Source: Sphaerolaimus hirsutus | Taxonomy: Eukaryota; Nematoda; Chromadorea; Monhysterida; Sphaerolaimidae | Assembly (NCBI GenBank): GCA_964036195.1 | Contig: OZ038451.1 | Coordinates: forward strand, 12,838,529 to 12,902,528 | Reading direction: 5' to 3' | Length of the DNA: 64,000 nt | In this document: piece by piece, positions 1 to 11,300 of the stretch | Numbering within the stretch: position 1 is the stretch's first letter | Layout: the number at the start of each line of letters is the position of its first letter | Notes under the pieces: generated by a model | What the model saw: the letters and a program-made list of their open reading frames with translations, nothing else | Database searches by the model: none | What the model was told of the DNA's origin: nothing | Position numbers and translations under genes: made by a program

Positions 1-109
1 TACAGAATGTACAGCTACCACAATCAAAGCCAAACAAGTAAACCTGCATGCAGGTTTTCCTTCTGCAAATTTGTCTATTACCGTGCTAATTTCACTTTAT
101 TTTTTTCCG

Positions 110-350
110 TTTCCGTGAAAATTTTGCTTTCCGTTTTCCGTTTTCCGGCATTTCATTTTTCTGTTTTCCGTTTTCTGGCCGACAATTTCTTTTTACCTTT
201 CCGTTTTCCGTTTTCCGCTGAGTGAAATTTTTTTACCTTTCTGTTTTCCGTTTTCCGGCAGAAATTTTTTTTTTACCTTTCCGTTTTCCGTTTTCCGTAA
301 AGTGAAAAATTTTTACCTTTCCGTTTTCCGTTTTCCGTAAAAAAAATTTT
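110..350. repeat. 40-bp minisatellite of CCGTTTTCCG words
   Basis: The block TTTTACCTTT followed by CCGTTTTCCG copies recurs at 191, 231, 271 and 311, an exact 40-bp period. The right edge reads TTTGACACCCTA, which has the form of a hAT terminal repeat (reverse TAGGGTGTCAAA). The array may therefore be the interior of a hAT-like MITE lying in an intron of the minus-strand gene. I see no clear left terminus. Confidence 0.8.
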
Positions 351-357
351 TTGACAC

Positions 358-1959
358 CCTAGTTCCACCATGCCAACTACGACAGTTTCGTCCACAGGTA
401 ATGTTTGTTCTTTGCCCTCATCATCGTAATACACACATCCTGCGAAATGTATTTTAGTTTTTGCATTGTTTTAGTTCGCGTTGCATTGCACTTTCCCTTC
501 ATCTCTTGGTTTGACATCAAACGTGCATTTTTTGAAAAATTGAAAACACACCAATAATATCGTAGCCCCAGTCATTGCAGCGCATGGTGAAGTGTCCATT
601 GCGGAATGTGTCGTTCAGTCTCAGCTCCTTCCCGGCTACTATACAACTCGGCTCTGCGTTGATAGGTGTCTCTATCTATGTTTGGCCTTACTTTTTACCT
701 ACAAAAAATTGCTGGAACCTTGAGTATATTTGATTGTGCTGCCGGTGTGCTCGCATTTGTGCCAAAATCCATTCACTTCCAATGTTTCATTGATCGCGAT
801 TTCGGCGTAGTTCGCCCGGGGGCTGCCGATGCAACCTGAAAATGAATTGTACCCGATGACAAGAGGAACAGTTGTACAGAACAAGCCAAAATGACGGCCC
901 AGACACTAGTTGACACGTGTGTGTCAACTAGTGTGTAGGCCGCCAATGGGTACGAAGTTACCAACCCAAAATCTTGACAGTCCCATTGTTGCACTCGTAC
1001 TTCCACCTGCTGTCGATCCACTGCTCGCCGCTCATGCGCAAGCCTCCGATGCTCAACATGCACGGCCTGGCGTCGGTGCCCGACTTGGACACGCCCACCA
1101 TGCCGCTGGTGAGCGCCGAGGCGGGCGCCGGCTGCACGCCCATTACGGGAACTAGCTGGATTTGACCGGTGGGACCTGCGCGGTGATGAGGTTATTGTGT
1201 TGATGAATTGTAATTGGGACCTGTTGTCGCTAGAACACAGCGAAGCATGTGCTCGTGAAGCGCACTGAAGTGGTCTGAAGCGCCTCCCGTGATCACACTT
1301 CAGAACGTGATCACGCCTAATCACCAGGCACTTCACAGCCCATGATTACAGTTCAGAGCTTGATCATTCCTGATCACAGATGGAATGCACTTAACCGCAC
1401 TTCACGACGTTTATTATTATACTAGGCGGACATGATACTGTGCCCTCGCACTCATTTATGAGTCTCACGTTGGAAGCGTGCAAATGATAATGAAGCATGC
1501 GATTTTTGTATAAAATATAAAAAATCTTTGTTGTGAACGTATAGCGTGTTATAACAGAGATAACTTGTTCAACTTTTTATGAAACTCGCATGCATAAAAA
1601 ATAGTTGGCACGCTTCCAGCGAGAACCATGCGTGCAGGGTGTAAAGTAACTGGAGTATACTAGGTAAATTGTGTACATTAAAAAAATCTGAGATTGGTGA
1701 AGTGCATTGAAGTGTGTGTGAGTGTTGTCACCAGCAGATCACCAGCACTCTTTTTGTTGTTCCACCGTCCTATTTATCTCTACAGTAGTTATCCTTTCGT
1801 CTGGGTCGCACCACTGCGCTGCATAAACCTCTGGACAAGTGAATTTTAGAAGGAAAAACACTGACTGAATGAGAAAAGAACAGCGTCTGAGGGATTCAGC
1901 TGGGCCGTGGCTGAGTCTGCTAGCAGCGCGCATGCAACAGCTACGATGTTTAGAATCAT
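358..1959 (-). CDS. Secreted MIG-18-type fibronectin-I-like repeat protein (3' end missing)
   Basis: Minus-strand gene. Exons I can place: 1882-1959 (start codon 1957-1959; signal peptide beginning MILNIVAVACALL), about 1744-1828, about 966-1175, 719-835, 552-671 and 358-439. Phases agree for the last four. The join between the second and third exons is uncertain. The protein has repeated modules of about 45 residues: a GCI or GCV entry, an acidic patch, an ET or EQW segment, then a hydrophobic residue with a C. Examples are 'WKYECNNGTVKILGCIG', 'FWHKCEHTG' and 'HFTMRCNDWGYDIIGCVY'. This pattern is that of the nematode MIG-18-like Fn1 domain, a family of secreted extracellular-matrix proteins. 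The fourth module is cut off after its 'ETVVVGMVE', and the gene continues beyond position 1 or through a poorly resolved exon near 10-60. Introns hold a minisatellite and a short palindrome. The family assignment rests on remembered patterning, not on a search. Confidence 0.6.
894..941. repeat. Short palindrome of the CACTAGTTGAC MITE family
   Basis: Two CACTAGTTGACAC ends face each other with almost no interior, flanked by GGCC/GGCCGCC. It lies inside an intron of the MIG-18-like gene. The same termini bound full elements at 14469, 29070 and 50769. Confidence 0.7.
1419..1663. repeat. Foldback element, copy 1 of 2
   Basis: About 245 bp. The arms GGAAGCGTGC and GCACGCTTCC, and AAGCATGCGA and TCGCATGC, face each other, and the ends share TATACT. 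A second copy at 45789-46039 matches along its whole length with scattered changes. The copy lies in the long intron of the minus-strand MIG-18-like gene. Confidence 0.8.
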
Positions 1960-4900
1960 GGTGAATTTGCTCGAAAATGTCGTCTGAAATTGAGAAGGGT
2001 GGTGGTCTTTGTTATTTATATTGATACTGTTTTCACACACAGTCAAAACAAGTAAAATAAGGAAGAAATCTAAGGAATTTGACAACCGAAAGAACTGTGT
2101 GATGCATGATCGCTGAAGAGGTTATAAATATATTCTACTTACTTTGTTCGATAACACTTGGGCACCACACATGATGCAATTTAACTTGTCCGGCATGTTT
2201 TTCGGGCATACTATCATTGTATCGGGCATCATCTTTTGCTCAATTAAATGTGATTCTGTCAACATCGCAATCAGCTTTTCAGAGTCGTTAAAAGTACCGA
2301 TTTTTTTTCAAAGTATACGTCAATGTAAAGTATTCATTTTTTACTTACCCCCTGAGTACAGAAAACGTAAAGTATTTTTTAAATTTTATTCCCGATTAAT
2401 TTCGGGCTGCCCGAAAAGATGCGTCGGTCCAATTGAATTTTTAGCGACAACACAACAGAAGAAATGACGTGAAACTCTTGAGAAATGATCGATGGTTGCG
2501 CTATTGCGCAGTCAGTCAAGGATATAATGATATTTTCAATGATAGAATGCGGTTTCTGTAAAGATGCGTTGCTACCGGTTTTCGTACATTTTCATCTGGG
2601 CGTGGGTGAGATATGACGCCAGAGAATTGTATATAAATTAGTCACATGACAAATTCATACAACTTTAGCAATTGACGATCTGCGGAATGTGTTTACGTGC
2701 GAAAAATATCAAAACTTTTATTTATGGCTACATCAACACTTTTGTACTATCATTTTTGTGATGTAAACACCTGGCGCGCCTTTTTTATTCTTATTGGCTA
2801 TTTTGGAAAACTCATTTTGTCCTCAATTACCGTTCTCGTTTTATGTTCAGTGAAGGAAGATTTTATCTAACTTTCTGCAGTCAAAACTTAAAAGTTATGA
2901 AATAAAAGTTAAGGAGTATCAACTACAACTTGAATAACGCCCACAAAGGAAAGGACACAAGGCACAAAAGAAGAAGAAAAGGGAAAATCTTCCAGGAAAT
3001 GAACCTTCATTCTGGTGCCACTCCCAGACCCTGTAAAACGTCATGCAGCTGAACTTATGAACTCATGAAAAACTCCGGTCTATGCTGACCTCATTTTTGA
3101 ATGAACGAGAAATCTATTCATATAATACCAGCGCACAACAACATCTTCACTTACTTTTACCTCCACAATAGTAATGGAGCAATGTCTAGATATTTTAATC
3201 GACTTCTCAAAAGGAAAACCGAAATTTCGCGCACTGCACAGTCCCCACTGCGGCGCCACTCACCTTTAAATGCTTAATTCGGCGTGACGTCGCCCACTGC
3301 GCATCGTATCATCTATCCCTCAGCGTTCCACCGATGCAGAACTTTTTTTGTGTGTTTTCGATCGCCGCGCAGTGTAGGTTTCCGAAACAACGAATATACC
3401 ATCCCGAGACGTTTTTGTCTCGATAGTATTTTTATTCGCATGTAAACAGAGACCTACGCGCCGCGCGGCGAAAAATCGCGGCCGCCCGCTTTGATAGGCT
3501 ATTAAGCATTTGCATTTTTGACTACAAATCGACCTGGCGACAATGCGATTGAATTCAAGCGACGCGATTTAGTAGACATATTAGAAAGCGACAATGAAAC
3601 GCGCCAGCGGCCGGCGGACACCCATGTGAGATCGATACGGCGCTGGGGCTGGCACCGAGGCTCTCTTGTACCCCATTGGTCGTCTGGACGTGTAACTCGA
3701 TATCGGCGCCCATGCCCGGCGTGCACACGCGCGACACGCGCCCCCCGTGTGTGCTCAGCGTTCCCTCCGAGCCGCCGCTGCCGCATGCAATTCGTGCATG
3801 TTGCCAGTGCTCGGCCGAACCGCGAATTACTTCGCCCGGTTTCTTGACTTGACTTTTTTTGGTCGTTTTCTGTTCCGATCGGATTCGGGATATAGCGACA
3901 GAACGGGTTTGATTCGAGGTTCGATTCGAGTTTGATCCGGCGTGCCGTTCTACCGTTATTGAGGACGGTCCGGCGACGGTAAAATCGCGGCCCAAACCGG
4001 CGGCGGCAATCCCGTCTGCGTAGTGCCGCGCGCACAATTCAGCCGTGTTATTTGCCTCGAATGTGCGGTTCGGCCGCTCGCGCGCGGTGCACTGCGTCCA
4101 TGCGGCCCCGTATTTGCTTGGGTCAACATTGAAATAATAGACGACAAGCTACCTTTAGTTAAATTGGGTGTGGCCCCCGGCGCACAGGTGCAAAGCCACT
4201 AAACGTGATACCCAGCCAGGTGCGGCGGAAATAATCGGTTAGATGGCCGCGCGCCGCAGTTGGGGAGATGTGTTTGCGCGCGTGAAATTTTAGCGTGACT
4301 ACTGCCTGTAATTTGTTAAAATGCTTGTTCATAGGCTATAATTGATGATTGGTTTTGTTCGATTGTTCAAATCGCCTACTTGTCGAGATGCTGGATGATG
4401 ATGGAGGGCATCAATGTCGAAAAAATGTATTCCAAAGACAAAACATCGTAAAAAGCACGCTTCCAATGGAAGAAGCTTCCATTGAAGATCCTGTTTTGCA
4501 ACTTTTTGCGCTCAACAAACAAACAACAGAGGAACTGAAAAATTTGGCCAAAAAAACCTTCATTATAAAGCTGTGCAGAACATGTAAAATAACGATTTTC
4601 CTGGGCATACCTACAGTCAGAAAAATGAGGTGACAACTTTCACCCAGGTTTAGCCAGCAGTGGAGGGGCTGGTAACACACCATGTAAAGTGTACGGTATG
4701 CCATACAAATTTGTTAAAATATCATGCAAAATGTTAAAAGTTCAGTAATTATATCTTTTCTTTTAATTCACATCTTACATGACAACTGAAATTTTACACA
4801 TTACAGGGTGCGGGACTGCCCCCAGGTAAAACGACTCAAGATTAGGTAGATTAGAAGAAGGAAGACTATTAGTACTTCTATTGGAACAATTACTTTTTTC

Positions 4901-5857
4901 CCACTTTTTTTCGTGTTATTTTTGGTAATAAATATGACATAATGATTAAATTGCTTGTATAGTAAATCTTCATCTTTATGTAATTGAAATGAAGTTCATA
5001 TAAGGCAATGGATTAAATCGTTGAAATGGATGAATCTAGGTAAACTTAAAGAAAAACTACTCACTACAAACTACAGTCAATCCGTATCGCCTTTGGGTTT
5101 CTTCCAAGCTAACTCTTCTTAGCTTGTCTCCTTGTCCTTCTTTTCCTTGCTTTTCTTCTTGTCCTTCTTTTCCTTGCTCCCTTTTCCACCATCATCATCG
5201 GCACCCCCCTGCTGTACATCTTCCACTGGCAGGTGAAAATCTACATTTGACTTGGCGCTGGTTTTGTCGATGGCGCATTTACCATCGGCATTCTGCAGTT
5301 AATTTTTTCTGTTGTTTTTTTAGTATGGTGTGTGTACACTTTGCACCCACCAAAGTTGCCACAACAGGCTTGTGAGCTTTGTTATCCTGGAAGATTTGCA
5401 CTTTGTCCGCATCGAGTCGCTCTATGTGCAAATGCGCCCAAGTGCGAAACTTGCTCGCGCCTAAATATGGAATTTTAAGTGCACTGTTCTCAATTTTGTT
5501 ATGCTAAATTCTAGAAGATTCGAATATAAATAAACATAATGAAAATATCAACGACAAATATCAATGGCATCAACGATAGGGTCAAGTTCCAGCGTGACGC
5601 AAACAGATATCACAGACTGTAAACTTCATAAAAACGCTTCATAAATTACACGGATTCAGCAAATCTTGTACCATACACATTTTACATTTTAGTAGTGTAG
5701 TAGTTGTTTGAACTTACTACAAGTTTAAGTAAGTTGAAACAACTACTACTGTACAGTGTGAAAATAGATATTTAAAGCACATTATAGGGTGTAAATACCA
5801 AACTATTGCACATTTAGCTAGGTATATATTTATTTACATACAAATTTATTTAAAAAA
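1960..5857. other. Intergenic, no convincing gene
   Basis: The open frames here are short and lack splice-supported continuation. 2281-2385 matches the GTTAAAAGTAC / AAACGTAAAG repeat family. 3013-3035 is a lone left end of the introner family (CTG followed by GTGCCACTCCC). 3240-4150 is GC-rich and described separately. 4700-5850 shows nothing I can name. Confidence 0.5.
3240..4150. other. GC-rich, CpG-rich block of unknown role
   Basis: Base composition rises sharply above the AT-rich flanks, with many CG dinucleotides and several overlapping open frames on both strands (for example 3502-4035 and 3555-4037, minus). None shows a recognisable domain or a clear splice context. It could be a promoter-associated region, a decayed exon or a GC-rich repeat. 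I assign no function. Confidence 0.35.
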
Positions 5858-6303
5858 ATAGTATTTACCTCGAATTAACCCCCTTGAATTAACCCCCCCC
5901 TCGAATTAGCACCCCCTCAAAATGGGCTGGGGAAAAAATAACCTCCCCCCTCGAAATCCCCCCTCCCCCCCCCCCCCGAAATGATGTACATCATGTATGC
6001 AATGCACATGATGTATTTTGTTACCGCTAATTGACATTGCAGCTACACATAGACTAGTTTGTGTAGCTTTATCTACATTTTTATGTCCAAATATACCCTG
6101 TTTGGACACATTTATTACCCGTTTTGGGTACGCAAATGCCTACTGTTTACTGCCAAATGCCTACTGTTGGCTACGATCCTTACAAAAATTTCTGATGAAA
6201 TAATAAGCCCCCCTCGAATAAGTCCCCCTCGAATTAACCCCCCTCAAATTTTGCTGGCGAAATAATAAACCCCCATGGGGGTATTTCGAGGTAATACGGT
6301 ATA
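5858..6303. repeat. Foldback MITE, TACCTCGAA / TTCGAGGTA ends
   Basis: The left part reads TTTACCTCGAATTAACCCCC and the right part ends GGGGGTATTTCGAGGTAATA followed by CGGTAT. The interior is made of repeats of CCCCTCGAATTA. Related copies or halves lie at 22300-22640, 23423-23913, 24571-24700, 26085-26190, 28850-28940 and 59985-60632. Confidence 0.8.
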
Positions 6304-6650
6304 TCTTGATTAATCTATTGTGTTTGTTTCAAAGTTGATGGTGTTTTTTAAAGCCCGTTCTTTGTGTCTGATACTGCAACTCGACCCGTTTTCAATACAA
6401 AACAAAATTGCCAACCAGCTGTGGTTTTGCTCGGACGAAAAACTAGGACATCCATCCCTGTCTCTTTGCCCTCAGTCCTGCAAATTGTCGCAATTATTTT
6501 CAGCCACCAATAACACAATAAATAGGAAATTTTTGCACTTACATCTCAGCAGCGACGACCACTCTCAAAGCGAAGGCATCGCATACTTTCTGAATGCACT
6601 CTTGCTGCCCATTCTTGCACCTGCATCATTCACGCACAATGGCTCCACGC

Positions 6651-6793
6651 TAGTGACGGAAAAAGCGACAGAAATTAGGCGCCAAGCGCCAAAAGCGCCA
6701 CGGCGCTTTTCCGGAACCCAGCGCCAAGCGCCAATGGCGCCAGAGCAAAATGACGCCCAGCGCCAAAAGCGCCATGGCGCTTTTCCATCACTA
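6651..6793. repeat. hAT-like MITE with GGCGCC/GCGCCA interior
   Basis: The element starts TAGTGACGGAAAAAGCG and ends CGCTTTTCCATCACTA. It is flanked by a perfect 8-bp duplication CTCCACGC (6643-6650 and 6794-6801). YAGNG termini with 8-bp duplications are typical of hAT transposons. The interior is repeated AGCGCCA/GGCGC words and has no coding capacity. Confidence 0.9.
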
Positions 6794-6837
6794 CTCCACG
6801 CACACTTCCTAGTTTACAGCCGATATTTCGGACACTG

Positions 6838-6985
6838 ATAATTTACTGTTGAGAGCATTTGAGTTTACCAGAAAAGGGAGTCCGTCAACTGCCTACTGTT
6901 GATGGAGATCGAAAATGGGTTATTCTGGTAAACTGAAATGTTCTCAAAATAGATTTATGAGTTTACGAAGTTTCGGGCGCAAGCT
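6838..6985. repeat. MITE with GAGTTTACCAG / CTGGTAAACT arms
   Basis: Facing arms GAGTTTACCAGAA and TTCTGGTAAACT surround a short centre, and the outer edge carries GCTAGCGTGT. Similar elements occur at 24950-25175, 35693-35865, 46388-46596 and 46845-47035. Confidence 0.6.
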
Positions 6986-7143
6986 AGCGTGTAGGCAGAA
7001 GTACGATCAGTGCCAAAGCGGAAACAAACGTTGTGAACTAAAGTTTGGGACAAAAGTTACCTCTGCGCCGCGTCAAAAGTTTCAACGCATGTTGACGCCC
7101 TGGTGCCATCCTCCTCAAAATCAGGATTCCCAAGGTCCATCAG

Positions 7144-7440
7144 GGGGCACTCCCGGACCCTGTAAAATGCTCTGTAAAATGTCAAATGTCATTCAAAGTG
7201 TCAAAACTAAAGTAAAATGCCCTGCAAAATGTCAAACGTCATGGAAAGTGTCAAAAGTAATGTGAATGCCCTGTAAAATGTAAAATGTCATGCAAAGTGT
7301 GAATAGTACCTACCATGTAAAATGCCCGGTAAAACGGCAAACGAATATTTTCGTTTTCGTAGGGAATTTCATATCACTTTTGACTCTTTGCACGACATTT
7401 AACATTTTACAGGGCATTCGACAGTGTCTGGGAGTGGCAC
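7144..7440. repeat. Introner-family element, intergenic copy, inverted orientation
   Basis: The left end GGGGCACTCCCGGACCCTG and the right end GTCTGGGAGTGGCAC are the two introner termini, reversed. The flanking duplication is exactly CAG (7141-7143 and 7441-7443). The interior has repeated TGTAAAATGTCAAA words. This copy lies between genes, showing that the family is a mobile element and not merely a kind of intron. Confidence 0.9.
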
Positions 7441-8366
7441 CAGGCCATTCTCATTTGTTGGCACGTGCGGCGAAATTGCCCATCCCGTTGTTGTGATAAG
7501 CGAAAGTAGAAAATGCGGTTTTAGTAGTTTGAAACCCATGGTCACATAAATAAGACTTTTTCACGTTTCTTCTGGCACGGCAGCAGTGACTTCAAGCTTT
7601 TATATCACTCATCTACCTTCACTTTGTGCATCAGCAGTTGCCTAGTTATTGTGATGGATCACACGAATGAATGCTTCTAAGGGGTTAAAGTTGGGCTCAG
7701 AGCTACATGTAGTTGACGCGTTTGAATTGTGGGACTTTGGTTGTAATTTGGCAATTTATAATAGACGGTTTTTAACATTGCAATGAACAGAAGTACGATG
7801 CTGCCGAAAGATAGCTAAATAATTATTTATTTACATTTACATCGCTGCCAAATCGACAATGTTTAATGATTCATCACGTGCACCATCTCACGAGGCAGTA
7901 ATTTTTCGCGCTACCTAACTGAATATTGGTACATTTGTTAGGAACAACGACGAATGTAATTCGTTCGTGATCTGAAAAATAAAATATCGTACATACAGGG
8001 TTTGTAGTAAATGTGAACATGTACGTATCCGAAAGTCCGCTCTTTTGTATCCAAATAATTTTTTTTATGGTTCCGGGGATACCCAACCCTTACCGCAAGT
8101 TGGCAGCCGGCCATAAATTTCGAAATCACTATAAATATAAATAAAATAGGCTGAAAGTAGGTATAATATAACCGTGTAGCGATTATGAAGGTAAAATTTG
8201 CAAAATGGAGCAAATTTAAGCGATTTTGAGCAAAAATTGGTGAAAAATCCGGACATGTACAATACGCAACCGGTAACCTGGACTTGGGCCAACTAGGCAG
8301 AAATGACTCGATCCAAAAATTGACAATCCGGCAGCCATCGACGGTGGATGACATTCGACCGCAAAA

Positions 8367-11300
8367 ATGAACCCAAAATCGCCCGACACCGGACGTGACG
8401 ATGCTTTTCTACCGCAGACATCGATCAGAGTGTGTTTTACATTCTCTCCCAGTCCACATCAATCATTTCAACTGAAGTATCGAGCTCAATTGAACTTTTC
8501 CTTTCCAGTCGCAAGTGGCGATGCGTCGACGCAACACCGTGGACGATTGGCGTCTACCCGGGGAGGAGATCATATTTGAAGAGCGTAAGTTGTCGCATTG
8601 TTGATGTTTTGATCCCAAGTGACATCCTATTAAACACTTTGGCATCGTGCCAAGTGTCACCGGTTGAAAGAGTATTCGTGTTGTTCATTTGACGGGTGGG
8701 CGACGCAGTATACGCAACGGCTTATTTGTTTGGCTTTCTCGTAGAATCGGACGTTGGTTACCTGTCTCCGGTGGGGCGGAAATTCATAGGCCGCATCACG
8801 ATAACGAATTATCGACTGCGCTTTGTTTCCACTGAGCAGGATTTGGTCAATTCCTCGAGAGTAGCCAAGGTTGATTGTCTTCTGTTGATGTTGATTCTCA
8901 CTTTTTATTTTTTTAAATAGTTTTTAGGCTTCCCACCCGTCGGGGTTAGGTCTCTCTGGCAGATGTCCAAGAGCCCAGTCGCACAATTTAAATTGTGCAA
9001 CGAGGCCCGGCCACCGTCAGTGAGATCGAACCCAGGGCACCTCGCGCGATAAACGCGCGCCGTACCACCGAGCCAACCACACACTTAACAGACTCGCTGT
9101 TACATCCCCTTTAGTAAGCGTCGTTAAGTGCAGTAAAGACGCAGTGATGCGTCTGATCGGCTGCACGCCCCATATACAGCCCAAAGTAGTGCAATCACTA
9201 CTGCGTGTACGCATGTACAGCCCAAAGTAACAGTCACACACCCTCACTTAATCCGCGGCGCTGCACGGCTCAGCCGCTCCGCGGTAAAAATCCGCTCCGC
9301 GGCACTAATACGCCGGGCCGTGCTGCGCGCAGCGCACCCGTCGCAGATGATGTAGGCTCGCCATCATGGTTTTTTTTCGAGCCAAACAGACTCCGCGACG
9401 CGTGAGACGCGTTATTTCATATTTTTCAAAAAAGAAATTGGCACATTGCCCGTTGCCCCTGGTTATGCCTAACACTGACGGAAGGCGAAACTAGTTTTTA
9501 AATACTGCTGTTTGTTGCAGCAATGCCGCGTCACTGTTCCCCTGTGCACAATCAACAGAGTTGAGAAAATCGGCCACGCCACTGTCACCAGGACTGAGGA
9601 CTCGTATGGCCTGGAAATCACCTGCAAGGTAATTTTTTTGTAGTTTTTTTGTATGCTGCACAAACTAGGTTGTCAACTGAAGGATCACTTAGAAAATTGT
9701 TGTTGAAAAAGTAAAAAAAAGTTAAAGATGTTTGAGCTGCCGGAAAACGGAAAGTCGGAAAAAGGAAAATAATATGCTCAAGAGAACAGAAAATACTAAT
9801 TTTCGAGTTGACTGAGACTTGTTCTAACTACTTCACAAGTTTGCATGCATAACTGCAGGACATGCGCACCGTGAAATTCGTCAGCCGGCAGGCGGGGCAT
9901 TCCCGACGGGATTTGTACGAGTACCTAACGCGATATGCTTTCCCACATACAAACAAGCTGGTAAATACTCGTATTTGCTGGAATTTATTTCATCAAAATT
10001 TCCAAGAATGTTTCTATCAAGTAATTTCACGAAATATGCTTTATTTACAAAATAACATGCCATTTTTGTTCAAATTGGACAAAACAAATTGATCATATTT
10101 ACCCTTACTTTCCACTCACTCGTCTAACAAGGGGGGAATTATTCAAGCAAATACGGCATTATTATTATTATTATTGCATAATAATGTCTCGGAATGCACT
10201 GTGCCTGTCGCGTAACATGCGGACGTTTTTCTCCCTCACAGCAATTTTTCGCGTACCAATACACTGAAGAGTTCCCATCGTGGGAGGGCGTTGGCGGGTG
10301 GGAAATTTTCGATCCCCGGCGAGAGTTCAAACGATTGGGTGTTCCAAACGACTTGTGGACAGTGTCCTTCATCAACGAGAATTACAACTTTGCGGATACC
10401 TATCCATCTGTGGTTTAGTGCTGGTTTTTGTTTGAGTTCAATGGTGGCGGTTGTGAAATTGTGAGGTGTAAAATTCCTGTGCAAAATTTCAGTTCGCGAT
10501 TCCGGCCGCCGCTGTGAAACAGGGAGATGACTTTTTGAACAAAGTGGCAAACTTCCGCAGCAAAGCGAGAATTCCGGTCGGTTTTATCGGCTTTTGGAAT
10601 GTAAATATAATGCACGTGTGGTGCTCTTCACCAAAAATCAGCGTCGCGTTCTTTACCAAATATCCATTTTTTTCGACTCGTTATGTAATTTTCCTTTATA
10701 AAATATTCGTGACTTCAACAAAAGAAATTAGACATAGGACAATGTCTTAAAAAGCTAGGTCAGAAAGAAGGTGAATGAATACATTGAGAGGAGAGTTTTA
10801 TATCATGCTTGTGAAGCATGTGGAAGCACATTAGCTTGATTTTCCTTGCGACGCCAACGTTCAAAATGTCGGATATCGATAAACAAAATATTGAATGTAG
10901 ATTAGGTAGGTACGCGTATCGCAACCTTTGCAACCCTAAAGTTAATCTGAAAACATGTGTCACCGACTGTCAAAACTCCATCTTGCATGTAATTCAGGTG
11001 CTGTCGTGGCTGCACCCCGAGACGCAGGCGGCGCTGTGCCGCTGCTCGCAGCCCATGGTGGGCGTGAGCGTGACTGGTTCTGGGCGCCGCTCAGAATATG
11101 ATGAGAAATATGTCAAGATGATCATCGAGTCAAATGTGAGGGCCGATCGGCTGTTCATTTTTGACGCCAGGCCCGTGGTCAATGCGCAAGTTAATAAGGC
11201 CAGTTATTGGGGTTTTTTTTGGACTTACCACACGTGGTAGTAATTGAACATTGGGGTGGTAATTAAGTGCGGTCTTTGTTTTGGTTTTGGCGACCTTAAT

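Noticed and set aside
3502..4037. Overlapping minus-strand frames of 160-177 codons
   Set aside because: High GC removes stop codons in several frames at once. I found no domain, signal peptide or convincing splice sites.
9000..9085. A functional tRNA gene on the minus strand
   Set aside because: Boxes A and B are present, but the anticodon loop lacks the expected U33 and the head runs into a SINE-like body with an A-rich end.
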